Positions 15,935 to 24,692 of a DNA stretch of 64,000 nt are shown here, one piece after another. A program made the translations under genes and the position numbers. Below the pieces are notes generated by a model. The model saw only the letters and a program-made list of their open reading frames with translations, was not told the origin of the DNA and did no database searches. Source of the DNA: Clostridia bacterium (GTDB taxonomy: Bacteria > Bacillota > Clostridia > Oscillospirales > Acutalibacteraceae); assembly GCA_017410325.1 (NCBI GenBank), contig JAFQRA010000019.1:1-64000 (forward strand), written 5' to 3'. Position 1 is the stretch's first letter. Every line of letters begins with the position of its first letter.

Positions 15935-17134
15935 ATGGCAGACCTTAAATCACTTTCAGCTAAAAAGTTTTTATCTATGCTCCCCGACAGACAGGCGAAA
16001 TTTAAAGCCGCCGCACCCGTACTCCCCAAGGTTGCGGATAACGCAACGGCACTTGCCAAGGCACTGCACCCCAAGCGTCAGTATCTCAAGATTGCCGAGG
16101 TTGTTGACAGGGGAGAGGACTGCAAAAGTTTTACGCTTGTACCCGATACCGATAAAGGAACACAGTCACTTGCTTTCTTCGGCGCAGGTAAATATCTCAC
16201 CGTTTTTGAAACGATTGAGGGTATGCCTGTAACAAGAGCATATTCAATTTCTTCCTCGCCCAAGGATTCTCTTGAAGGCAAGTACGTCCTCACAATCAAG
16301 CTTGTTGACGGCGGTCTTATGTCAAAATATATTTTTGATACGTGGACTGTAGGCACTCAGGTTACTGTTTCCGCACCCTCGGGCAATTTTGAGTATCAGC
16401 CGCTTCGTGATGCCGCAAAGGTTGTCTGCGTTGCAGGCGGCAGCGGCATAACGCCATTCGTTTCAATGGCAAATGCCATTGCCGACGGCGATGAGGATTT
16501 TGAAATGACCCTTATCTACGGCAGCAAAACCTACGACTCAATTCTTTTCCGTGAGGAGCTTGGAGCTCTTGCGGGCAAGTGCGATAAAATCAAGGTCGTT
16601 CACGTTTTAAGTGATGAAGACAAGGTTGTTGAAGGAACCGAAAAGGGCTTTATTACGGCGGATTTAATTAAGAAATACGCTCCCGAAAACGAGCCATATT
16701 CCGTATTTGTCTGCGGCTCACAGCAGATGTACGCCTTTGTTGATAAGGAAATCGAAAAGCTTGGTTTAGAGAAGAAATACATCCGCCACGAGATGTTCGG
16801 CGAGTTCCACAACCCCGAAACACAGGCAGATTATCCTGCAGGAATTCCCGAAAAGGTTAAAATCACGGTTACAATCCAGGATAAAACCTATATCATTTTC
16901 GGTAAATCCTCCGATTCCGTTATGCAGACTATCGAGAAGAACGGTCTTGCCGTGCCTGCACGCTGCCGAAGCGGTGAGTGCGGCTTCTGCCACTCACATC
17001 TTATCAGCGGTAAGGTTTACGTGCCCAAGCACCTTGAGTACCGCAGACTTGCCGATTATAAGTTTGACTGCATCCATCCCTGCTGCTCGTTCCCGCTGAC
17101 CGATATCGAAATCAACGTACCTGCGGCAAAATAA
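15935..17134 (+). CDS. FAD/NAD(P) oxidoreductase with C-terminal 2Fe-2S ferredoxin domain
   Basis: 399 residues in three electron-transfer domains after a ~45-residue leader with basic helices. The FAD domain has RAYSISSSP at 101-109. The NAD(P) domain has GGSGITPF at 168-175. A plant-type 2Fe-2S domain has C344, C349, C352 and a fourth Cys in the 379-384 cluster. Such proteins carry electrons from NAD(P)H through FAD to the iron-sulfur centre and on to a partner. The gene begins 1 base after the FAD oxidoreductase, so the two act together. Ferredoxin reductases of Rieske or monooxygenase systems share this layout, but no oxygenase is present in this presumed anaerobe. Confidence 0.82.
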   Translation: MADLKSLSAKKFLSMLPDRQAKFKAAAPVLPKVADNATALAKALHPKRQYLKIAEVVDRGEDCKSFTLVPDTDKGTQSLAFFGAGKYLTVFETIEGMPVTRAYSISSSPKDSLEGKYVLTIKLVDGGLMSKYIFDTWTVGTQVTVSAPSGNFEYQPLRDAAKVVCVAGGSGITPFVSMANAIADGDEDFEMTLIYGSKTYDSILFREELGALAGKCDKIKVVHVLSDEDKVVEGTEKGFITADLIKKYAPENEPYSVFVCGSQQMYAFVDKEIEKLGLEKKYIRHEMFGEFHNPETQADYPAGIPEKVKITVTIQDKTYIIFGKSSDSVMQTIEKNGLAVPARCRSGECGFCHSHLISGKVYVPKHLEYRRLADYKFDCIHPCCSFPLTDIEINVPAAK

Positions 17135-17152
17135 TCTATATTAAATAAAATG

Positions 17153-17187
17153 ACCGCTTGTGTTTGATTTTAACACAAGCGGTTTTA
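17153..17187. terminator. Terminator between convergent genes
   Basis: A 12-bp perfect stem ACCGCTTGTGTT/AACACAAGCGGT, followed by TTTTAAAA, ends the redox pair. On the other strand it can end the GPH gene. Confidence 0.85.
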
Positions 17188-17190
17188 AAA

Positions 17191-18573
17191 TTATTTACTG
17201 CTTACTGCTTCAAGAACTTCCTTTTTGAAGTCGCCGTAAATTTTGTATTTTTTTGTGAAAATAAACAGGGAAATCAGAATCATAGCAGGGGGTATAATGA
17301 ACATCATAAATGAAATTGCACTTTTTGCGGCAGGTGTCTGAACGGTTGCTGAGCCGTCAAAGCCCGTTACGCTGAACGAAGCGTACATAATGATTGACTG
17401 AACGGTGTACGCCATTTTCTGCAAAAAGCCCTTCATTGAGAAAGTGAGACTCTGGTTACGCTTACCGAGCTTATATTCGCCGTAGTCAACAACGTCTGCA
17501 AGCATAACGGTCTGGTTAACAAACATACTGCCTATACCGAGTGAAGTAACTGCGTAGAAAGCACCGAGCGCATAAACGCTGCCGCCGAAGCCGTAGCCGA
17601 CTATTGCCATGCCTATGTAACCGCCTGCGGCAAGGCTCAACGAGAGCTTATAGGTTGAACGGTTAGTCATATATTTTGAACAGACGGGAACAACGAGAAG
17701 TGAAAGAACTGAGCCGACTGTACCGCAGAGGTTGAAGGTTGACTGCTGCTGAAGGTCGCCGACAACGCTGTCAAAATAATAGCTGCTGATGCCCGAGGTC
17801 ATATAATAACCTGAGTTCGAAATCATAGCAAAAAGCATAAACACGAGAAGCTGGTCGTTTTGCTTTATTACGGAAATTGCGTTTTTGAACGAAAACTTTT
17901 CGGGGTTAGCAATTACTCGCTGTTCTTTTGTTGATGCAACACTGATTAACGCAAAGAAAACGAGTGCAACAGCGGTAATAACAGACCACTTGCCAAAGCC
18001 CGAAAGAAGCGAGTCGGAGGACATTGAGCTGAGCTCATCGCTTTGTGAATTGCCGAGTGCCGCAACAGCCTTTACGGTGAATATCATAATTATGCCCTGA
18101 CCGATACCCGAAAAGGCTCTTGCAACGGTCGAGATAAGGTTGCGGTCTTTTTCTTCGTTGGCAAGCGAGGGAACCATAGACCAGAAGGGGATATCGGCAA
18201 GCGTGTTTGTCATACCCCACAGTACATAGAAAACGGCAACGTAGATGTAAAGCCCTGCAGAGCCCGAGGCAAAACCGGGATTGTTGAAAAGGAAGCACAG
18301 AACAATACCGTTAAGTAACGCTCCCGTGAGAATCCACGGGCGGTATTTGCCCATTTTGGTCTTGGTCTTGTCAACAATCATACCCATCATCGGGTCGTTT
18401 ACACCATCCCATATTCTTGCAAGGGGAGCAAGAATGAGAAGGAACAGGGGATTTATGCCCAATGCATTTGTAAGATAGATTGAAAGGTATGAGTAGAACA
18501 TACCGTAGCTCAGGTCAAGACCGACGGCACCGACGCCGTAGCCGACCTTTCTGCCGAAAGAGAGCTTGTTCAT
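17191..18573 (-). CDS. GPH-family sugar:cation symporter
   Basis: 460 residues from the ATG at 18573, which has GGAGGA upstream; the longer in-frame start lacks a site. It has twelve membrane segments and the GPH hallmarks: GYGVGAVGLDLSYG near the start, RIWDGVNDPMMGMIVDKTKTKMGKYRPW (conserved Asp and Lys/Arg pair) and DVVDYGEYKLGKRNQS in the C-terminal half. It imports a glycoside with Na+ or H+. It is distinct from the copy at 461. It follows the Tet(M)-like GTPase gene on the same strand with about 70 bases between them, so a separate promoter is likely. Confidence 0.85.
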   Translation of the reverse strand: MNKLSFGRKVGYGVGAVGLDLSYGMFYSYLSIYLTNALGINPLFLLILAPLARIWDGVNDPMMGMIVDKTKTKMGKYRPWILTGALLNGIVLCFLFNNPGFASGSAGLYIYVAVFYVLWGMTNTLADIPFWSMVPSLANEEKDRNLISTVARAFSGIGQGIIMIFTVKAVAALGNSQSDELSSMSSDSLLSGFGKWSVITAVALVFFALISVASTKEQRVIANPEKFSFKNAISVIKQNDQLLVFMLFAMISNSGYYMTSGISSYYFDSVVGDLQQQSTFNLCGTVGSVLSLLVVPVCSKYMTNRSTYKLSLSLAAGGYIGMAIVGYGFGGSVYALGAFYAVTSLGIGSMFVNQTVMLADVVDYGEYKLGKRNQSLTFSMKGFLQKMAYTVQSIIMYASFSVTGFDGSATVQTPAAKSAISFMMFIIPPAMILISLFIFTKKYKIYGDFKKEVLEAVSSK

Positions 18574-18645
18574 AAAAATATCCTCCACATCATTTATAGC
18601 AACATAATACTTTAATTCAAACGAATAATCAAGACAAAACAATAA

Positions 18646-20664
18646 TTATTCCGTAGTATAAGCACCTCTTGCCCATAAAATCCATTTTGAACGGTCAAGC
18701 GGATTTACGCCGCGTCTCGGATTTACGTGTTCAAGCGAGTCACAGCATTCACGGTAGCCGTAAAACGTCTGATTAAGCACAGCCTTGCCGGATGAAATAA
18801 CCGCAAGCCTTGTCGGAAAATCCATTGACGTTGCAACGGGAACTACGGCTTCAAGCGATACGGTCTGCGAATGTGTAACGGGAGAATCGTATTCACCGCC
18901 CATTTTAACAATTTCAGACAGCAGCTTTCCCGATAATTCGGCAGGTGCAGTGATTCGGATTTTGAGCAGCGGCTCAAGTATTGTTGAGCCCGTTTCCTGT
19001 AAACCGTTCATAAACGCCATAGGCGTGCACACAAAGAAATCCAGCGGATGAGTGTGAATCGTGTGGTGTTCACCGCCAATGAGCGTGCATTTGAAATCCG
19101 TTACCTCCCAGCCGTAAAGCCCTTGCTCAAGACAGGTGTTGAAGGAGGTACGTATGTGTGACTGATAACGGTAAAAGCATTGGTTTGACGGCAGTCTGCC
19201 GTGGTAGCTGACACCGTAACCCCTCGGCATAGGCTCAAATTTAAACTCAACAACAGCCCAGCAGGGCTTGGGCATAGTATAGCTTGCTCTGGCGAGCCCG
19301 GCTTTTGAAGGCGTTTCTTTATAAATAACGGTGGGCGCTGAAAAAGAAGCATCAAGAGAATAGCGTTCTTTCAGCAGGTTTTCAAGCACCTCAAGCTGAA
19401 TTTTACCTGTTGTGCTTATTGTAATTTCCTTCTGCCCGTTTTCCCATTTTGCATCTATGTACGGTTCTTCATCCGACAGCTGAGAAAGCGCACCTGCAAG
19501 CTCGGGCAATTTTCTTTCATCGCCGTCGGCAGGGGATACCCGAACACGCAGAAAAGGATAAACAAGTTTTGATGCCGTACCCTGAACGAGAGACCCGATA
19601 AAACTTCCTGCCTTAGCCGAGGGCAAGCCGCAAAGCGCCGCAATATCGCCGCCGTGCACAAAGCCTGAATCCGCAAGCTTGGCACCGTTATATGTTTTGA
19701 TTTGAGAAACCTTTTCTTTGGTGTCGGGTTTTTTCTCCTCATCAACCGCATCGTTTTCCGAAACGGCAGATTTTGAATTATCGGCTGTAACAAGAATAAC
19801 CTCATCGCGGTTGGATATTTCACCGCCGAAAAGCCTAATGTGTGAAATTTTTCCGTTTTGCTTATCGTGCTCGATTTTATATATAATTCCGCACAAGCCG
19901 TCGGTGGCTTTGTGTTCCGCAGACGGCATATATTCTGTAATAACATCCGCAAGCTCCTTTACGCCGATACCGTGCTTTGCGCTTCCGTATAAAATCGGGG
20001 AAAGCTTACAGTTGAGAATTTCTTTTCTAATTATTGTCTTTACATCATCGATATTGAGGATATTTTCATTGAGAAACTCCTCTTCGGCCTGTTCGTTAAT
20101 GTCAGCCAGAATCTCCGTTGCGTGCGCTGAAAACTCATCGTCGGAAAACGAAGCAATACTTGCATTTTCGTTTCCCGAATTTAACGGACGGTTCATTTCA
20201 ATATATGCAGTATCGCTCAGTGCTTTCAGTTCTTTTAAAACAGATGCTGTATCAGCGCCTGCACGGTCAATTTTATTGATGAATACTAGCCTGGGGATTT
20301 TTGCACTGTCAAGCGATTTTAAAATGTTTTCCGTGTGTGCGCGCACTCCTTCAACCGCGGAAACGATTACCACGGCATAATCAAGCGCACTTAGTGCTCG
20401 TTCAACCTCTCCCGCAAAATCGACGTGACCCGGTGTATCAATAATATTAATCTTGTTATCTTTCCATTTTATTGAAGCGGCGGCACTTCTGACGGAAATT
20501 CCTCTTTGCTTTTCAATGCTCATATTGTCTGTAGATGCTGTGCCTTCATCAACGCTTCCTATCTGACGTATACTGCCCGACAGATACAGCAGCTGCTCGG
20601 TCAGCGTTGTTTTGCCTGAATCAACGTGCGCCATTATTCCGATATTGTGAATCTTTTCTGACAT
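18646..20664 (-). CDS. Tet(M)/EF-G-like translational GTPase (ribosomal protection family)
   Basis: 672 residues. All G motifs are present: AHVDSGKT (12-19), DTPGHVDF (G3) and NKIDRAG (G4). The domain order is that of Tet(M)/Tet(O) ribosomal protection proteins (about 640 residues) rather than EF-G (about 700, with a G' insertion). An Asp/Lys/Glu-rich insertion (SENDAVDEEKKPDTKEK) sits in domain II. The family binds ribosomes and can eject tetracycline, but chromosomal relatives in Clostridia need not give resistance. It has its own consensus promoter in the divergent gap with the next gene. Resistance is therefore possible, not shown. Confidence 0.75.
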   Translation of the reverse strand: MSEKIHNIGIMAHVDSGKTTLTEQLLYLSGSIRQIGSVDEGTASTDNMSIEKQRGISVRSAAASIKWKDNKINIIDTPGHVDFAGEVERALSALDYAVVIVSAVEGVRAHTENILKSLDSAKIPRLVFINKIDRAGADTASVLKELKALSDTAYIEMNRPLNSGNENASIASFSDDEFSAHATEILADINEQAEEEFLNENILNIDDVKTIIRKEILNCKLSPILYGSAKHGIGVKELADVITEYMPSAEHKATDGLCGIIYKIEHDKQNGKISHIRLFGGEISNRDEVILVTADNSKSAVSENDAVDEEKKPDTKEKVSQIKTYNGAKLADSGFVHGGDIAALCGLPSAKAGSFIGSLVQGTASKLVYPFLRVRVSPADGDERKLPELAGALSQLSDEEPYIDAKWENGQKEITISTTGKIQLEVLENLLKERYSLDASFSAPTVIYKETPSKAGLARASYTMPKPCWAVVEFKFEPMPRGYGVSYHGRLPSNQCFYRYQSHIRTSFNTCLEQGLYGWEVTDFKCTLIGGEHHTIHTHPLDFFVCTPMAFMNGLQETGSTILEPLLKIRITAPAELSGKLLSEIVKMGGEYDSPVTHSQTVSLEAVVPVATSMDFPTRLAVISSGKAVLNQTFYGYRECCDSLEHVNPRRGVNPLDRSKWILWARGAYTTE

Positions 20665-20693
20665 TCAATCACCGCATTTTCAAATATGATGAC

Positions 20694-20722
20694 ATTATAG
20701 ATTATTTCTTCTTTTATTTCAA
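20694..20722 (-). promoter_or_regulatory. Promoter of the Tet(M)-like gene
   Basis: On the minus strand, TTGAAA (20722-20717) and TATAAT (20699-20694) are 17 bases apart, about 30 bases before the start codon. No leader ORF with a terminator, as found before tet(M), is visible in this short leader. Confidence 0.7.
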
Positions 20723-20739
20723 TAGTGCAAAAAGTTGTG

Positions 20740-20768
20740 TTGACTTAATTTTCTTTATTTGGTATATT
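20740..20768 (+). promoter_or_regulatory. Promoter of the secreted propeller gene
   Basis: TTGACT at 20740-20745 and TATATT at 20763-20768 with a 17-base spacer. It is back-to-back with the promoter of the GTPase gene. Confidence 0.7.
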
Positions 20769-20806
20769 CATTTTAGCGATATTCATTATTACTACGGAGG
20801 TCTGCT

Positions 20807-21667
20807 ATGTTTATTATCAGAAAAATCTGGGCAATTCTCACTCTTCCTCTTCTGCTTCTCACTCTTCTCACAACCCCCGATGCTTCAAGCACGGAAAGTG
20901 CCGAGCTTGTTTCGGAAAACACCTTTGTTTTTGAAAAAGCATTGCTTATGGGGCAGGGCATAACTACCGACGGAGAATATTTTTATACCAGCGGCTCAAT
21001 TACCGCTCTTAATCTTACGGCTCTTGCCAAATTTACGTTTGACGGTATGGAGATTACGCAAAGCGCCGTAAATCCTTTGCCCGAAAAATGTACCGAACGC
21101 GGCAATAACCACATCGGCGGCATCAGCTATTATGACGGCAAGATATACGCTCCCGTTGAAGGCGGAGATATCTGCTACGCCTGTATAGTTGTTTTTGATG
21201 CTAATACACTTGAGCCTACCGGTGAAATATATGACCTGCCCAACGAAAATTACGACGACGGTGTACCGTGGTGTGCCGTTGACCGTGAAACGGGTCTGCT
21301 TTACGCTTCCAAGTGGTCAAATGCGAAAACGATTTATGTATATGATATAGAAAATGAAATGAGCCTTGTTAAGGAAATACCTTTGACGGGTCTGGGAGAA
21401 ATCCACCGTATTCAGGGCGGCGAATTCTACAACGGAACTCTTTATCTTTCGGAAGACGTTGAAAACAACGGCAATTACAAGAATATTTTAAGTGTCAACG
21501 TTTCAACGGGTGAAGTAGCTCTTGCGACTGAACGTGACGTCGGCGGAGATAACATCGAAGCAGAGGGTATGACCTTTGGCGTATCTGACGACGGTGCCGT
21601 TATGCACGTTCTGGATTATAACAAGCTTATCGGTATTTTTGTACGCCATTATAAAGTGAATTTCTGA
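20807..21667 (+). CDS. Exported beta-propeller-like protein of unknown function
   Basis: 286 residues. A signal peptide or membrane anchor occupies about 4-27 (basic start, then a leucine-rich core ending in TTPDASS). The mature part shows repeated strand-turn units (GGISYYDGKIYAPVEGGD, GGEFYNGTLYLSEDVE, LYASKWSNAKTIYVYD), suggesting a propeller of five or more blades. No catalytic motif is recognised. GGAGGTCTGCT precedes the ATG. It is monocistronic between its promoter and a terminator. Such proteins often bind carbohydrates or act as extracellular lactonase-like hydrolases, but nothing here is specific. Confidence 0.6.
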   Translation: MFIIRKIWAILTLPLLLLTLLTTPDASSTESAELVSENTFVFEKALLMGQGITTDGEYFYTSGSITALNLTALAKFTFDGMEITQSAVNPLPEKCTERGNNHIGGISYYDGKIYAPVEGGDICYACIVVFDANTLEPTGEIYDLPNENYDDGVPWCAVDRETGLLYASKWSNAKTIYVYDIENEMSLVKEIPLTGLGEIHRIQGGEFYNGTLYLSEDVENNGNYKNILSVNVSTGEVALATERDVGGDNIEAEGMTFGVSDDGAVMHVLDYNKLIGIFVRHYKVNF

Positions 21668-21676
21668 TGCTTATAT

Positions 21677-21707
21677 GACAAGGCTGTTAAAACGGCCTTG
21701 TCTTTTT
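21677..21707 (+). terminator. Terminator after the propeller gene
   Basis: GACAAGGCTGTT/AACGGCCTTGTC stem with one mismatch, followed by TTTTT. Confidence 0.85.
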
Positions 21708-21762
21708 ATGCTTTGTTTTGAACTTTAAATTTTGACTAAATCATTAAAAAAATCAAAATTAC

Positions 21763-21791
21763 TGTACAAATCCGAAATAATGATATATAAT
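21763..21791 (+). promoter_or_regulatory. Promoter of trkA-trkH
   Basis: TGTACA at 21763-21768 and TATAAT at 21786-21791, spacing 17. The 45-base leader before trkA is very AT-rich and ends in GGGGTAAAAGAA. I see no riboswitch. Confidence 0.55.
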
Positions 21792-21836
21792 TAAAAAATA
21801 AAACATAAAATTATTTATTTTACCGGGGTAAAAGAA

Positions 21837-23198
21837 ATGAATATAATTGTAGCCGGCGACGGTAAGGTCGGATTGGCAATTACAAGACTGTTGTCACAGG
21901 AAGGTCACGACATTGTTGCTATTGACACTAAGTCGCAGCAATTGGATGACCAGCTTCAGCGTCTTGACGTAATGTCTGTTTCGGGCAACTGCGCAACAAT
22001 GGAAACTCTCCGCGAAGCCAATGTAGAACAGAGCGATATTCTTATCGCCGCAACAAGTGCTGATGAAACAAACCTTCTCTGCTGTCTTACAGCCAGAAAA
22101 ATGAATCCGTCACTGCACACGATTGCCCGTGTGCGCAATCCCGAATATACAGAGCAGCTTTATATGATGCGCGAGGATTTCGGTCTGTCGTTAATAATAA
22201 ATCCCGAGCGTGAAGCAGCCCAGGAAATACACAGACTCCTTCAGTTTCCGGGTTTTCTTAAAAGAGAAACCTTTGCCAAGGGCAGAGTTGAGATTGTTGA
22301 GCTTAAAATAGAAGATAAAAGTCTTCTTGACGGAGTTGAGCTCTGCCGTCTTTCTCACGCCCTCGGCGGCCATAAAATTCTAGTCTGCGTTCTTGTTCGC
22401 GACGGCAAGGCTTTTATTCCGTCGAGCGATACGGTTTTCCGTGCAGGCGACCATATTTATGTTACAGCTCCCGTAAGCACGCTTACCACTTTACTTAAAA
22501 AGCTTGGTGTAACGCAAAAGAAAATCAAATATGCAATGCTCATCGGCGGCGGCAGGGTAGGATATTATCTTGCTAAATTTTTGATTGATGCGGGCGTTCA
22601 CGTAAAAATAATAGAAAACGATTCTGAAAGATGTGAACATCTTGCGCAGATAATTCCCGAAGCTTCAATTATTTTGGCTGACGGCTCATCTCAGGACGTA
22701 CTTGAAAGCGAAGGCCTTTCCGATATGGATGCTTTCGTTACTCTGACTGGCTTTGATGAGCAGAATGTTATTGCTTCAATGTACGCCTCGGCACAAGGTG
22801 TTCCCAATGTTGTTACCAAGGTAAACCGTATGGAAATTTCGGGTATGCTTGAGGATTTACCGGTCGGCGGTATCGTAAGCCCCAAAGAGCTGTGCAGCGC
22901 TAATGTTGTTCAGTATGTCCGTGCAATGGATAATCAGGAAGGTGCGGCGGTAACACTGCACAGAATTGCCAACGGCAGGGCAGAGGCGCTCGAATTCGTT
23001 GTTGCTTCCAACTCGCGTTGTGTCGGTTTACCGCTTAAAAAGATACATTTGAGGAGCAATATTCTTATTGCCTGCATTACCCACCACGGTAAAACGGTTG
23101 TTCCCGACGGTAATTCATCATTTGAAGTCGGCGATACAGTAATTGTAGTTACCAACCGCCAAGCACCCATTATGCAGTTTAACGACATTTTTGTCTGA
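21837..23198 (+). CDS. trkA: Trk potassium uptake regulator TrkA (two RCK units)
   Basis: 453 residues. It contains two NAD-binding RCK units in tandem: the first begins MNIIVAGDGKVGLAI, the second near 228-245 with LIGGGRVGYYLAKFLIDAGV. Each is followed by a TrkA-C domain (DHIYVTAPV near 205; DTVIVVTNRQ near the end). This is the full-length TrkA layout. It is a cytoplasmic ring that gates the TrkH channel in response to nucleotides. It lies 12 bases upstream of trkH in the same operon. Confidence 0.93.
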   Translation: MNIIVAGDGKVGLAITRLLSQEGHDIVAIDTKSQQLDDQLQRLDVMSVSGNCATMETLREANVEQSDILIAATSADETNLLCCLTARKMNPSLHTIARVRNPEYTEQLYMMREDFGLSLIINPEREAAQEIHRLLQFPGFLKRETFAKGRVEIVELKIEDKSLLDGVELCRLSHALGGHKILVCVLVRDGKAFIPSSDTVFRAGDHIYVTAPVSTLTTLLKKLGVTQKKIKYAMLIGGGRVGYYLAKFLIDAGVHVKIIENDSERCEHLAQIIPEASIILADGSSQDVLESEGLSDMDAFVTLTGFDEQNVIASMYASAQGVPNVVTKVNRMEISGMLEDLPVGGIVSPKELCSANVVQYVRAMDNQEGAAVTLHRIANGRAEALEFVVASNSRCVGLPLKKIHLRSNILIACITHHGKTVVPDGNSSFEVGDTVIVVTNRQAPIMQFNDIFV

Positions 23199-23210
23199 GG
23201 TTAATTAGAA

Positions 23211-24668
23211 ATGAATGTAAAATTTGTTTTCAGAATAACAGCGTTATGCGTGTTCTTTACCTCGCTGTTTATGATAGCACCGGCTATAATTTCATTTATT
23301 GATTCTCAGATGAGAAACGGTTTCATTTATCTTAGCATTGCTGCCGTTATGATGTTGTTCAGCGGTTTGGTGTTTATTCTTACACGTAATTATAAACCGA
23401 CTTTCTATGCGCAGGAGGGTTTTGCTTCTACGAGCATTTCCTGGATAATTATGTCGTTTCTCGGTGCAATACCTTTTAAACTTACCGGAGAAATTCCGAG
23501 TTATATTGATGCTTTGTTTGAAATTGTTTCAGGCTTCACAACAACAGGTGCTTCTATACTTACCGATGTAGAGGCTCTTTCACGTTGCAATCTGTATTGG
23601 CGTAGCTTCAGCCATTGGCTTGGTGGTATGGGCGTTCTCGTCTTTTTGTTAGCAATTGTTCCTACGGCAAAAAAAGAGGGAGGTTCGGGCATATTCCTTA
23701 TGCGTGCGGAAAGCCCGGGACCCTCGGTCGGTAAATTTACTCCTCATATACGTCAGACCGCAATAATTCTGTATGTTATTTACATCCTACTAACTGCTGC
23801 GTGCGTTATACTTCTTCTGGTTGGCGGAATGCCCGTTTTTGACAGTCTGTGTATCGCATTTGGCACGGCAGGCACAGGCGGTTTTGCTGTTTTGAATTCA
23901 AGCATGGCAAGCTACAGCGTATTCTGCAGAGGTGTTGTAACAGTCTTTATGTTCCTTTTCGGCGTAAATTTCAATATATATTTCCTTATTCTTCTTCGTC
24001 AGTTTAAATCTGTATTTAAAAACGGAGAGTTGAGAACATATATTTTAATTGTACTGTCTTCAATTGCTTTGATAGCACTTAATATCCGAAATATGTTCGG
24101 CAATATCGGTGACGCTTTACATCACGCAGCATTCCAGGTCAGCAGTATTATGACAACAACAGGCTTTGCTTCCGTGGATTTTGAGCAATGGCCTGCTTTT
24201 TCAAAGTCCATTCTGTTTATATTGATGTTCATTGGTGCCTGTGCAGGCAGTACCGGTGGCGGACTTAAAGTTTCAAGAGTTATTCTGCTTTTCAAAAGCA
24301 TTTGGAAGACAATTATCAAAACACTTCATCCAAGAAAAGTTCATATTGTTCGCATGGATTCAAAAACTGTGGAAGCCTCGGTTACGCACGGTGTCAATTC
24401 ATATCTTGCAATTTACTGCGTTATAATTCTGACAAGCTTTTTGATAGTTTCGCTTGATAATTACACAATCGGTACTAATCTTTCCGCTGTTGTTGCGTGC
24501 TTTAACAATATAGGTCCCGGCTTTGAGCTTGTCGGCGCAACTGCTAATTATGCGCATTTCAGTGACTTGTCCAAAATCGTTCTGTCCTGTGATATGCTGC
24601 TTGGCAGACTTGAAATATTCCCCTTGCTCGTCCTTTTCAGCCCCGATCTTTGGAGCAGAAAGAGATAA
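23211..24668 (+). CDS. trkH: Trk potassium uptake channel TrkH
   Basis: 485 residues, polytopic, with the repeated pore-loop signatures of TrkH/KtrB: SGFTTTGASIL (first P-loop), GTAGTGGFAVLNSS (second), SSIMTTTGFASVDFEQWP (third) and NNIGPGFELVGAT (fourth). The C-terminus LEIFPLLVLFSPDLW is typical. Together with TrkA it imports K+. The gene pair is complete and no KdpABC-type genes are nearby. Confidence 0.93.
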   Translation: MNVKFVFRITALCVFFTSLFMIAPAIISFIDSQMRNGFIYLSIAAVMMLFSGLVFILTRNYKPTFYAQEGFASTSISWIIMSFLGAIPFKLTGEIPSYIDALFEIVSGFTTTGASILTDVEALSRCNLYWRSFSHWLGGMGVLVFLLAIVPTAKKEGGSGIFLMRAESPGPSVGKFTPHIRQTAIILYVIYILLTAACVILLLVGGMPVFDSLCIAFGTAGTGGFAVLNSSMASYSVFCRGVVTVFMFLFGVNFNIYFLILLRQFKSVFKNGELRTYILIVLSSIALIALNIRNMFGNIGDALHHAAFQVSSIMTTTGFASVDFEQWPAFSKSILFILMFIGACAGSTGGGLKVSRVILLFKSIWKTIIKTLHPRKVHIVRMDSKTVEASVTHGVNSYLAIYCVIILTSFLIVSLDNYTIGTNLSAVVACFNNIGPGFELVGATANYAHFSDLSKIVLSCDMLLGRLEIFPLLVLFSPDLWSRKR

Positions 24669-24692
24669 TATTTTGATTGGAGGTAATAATTT

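Noticed and set aside
21708-21836. c-di-AMP (ydaO) riboswitch before trkA
   Set aside because: The leader is too short and AT-rich, without the conserved paired elements.
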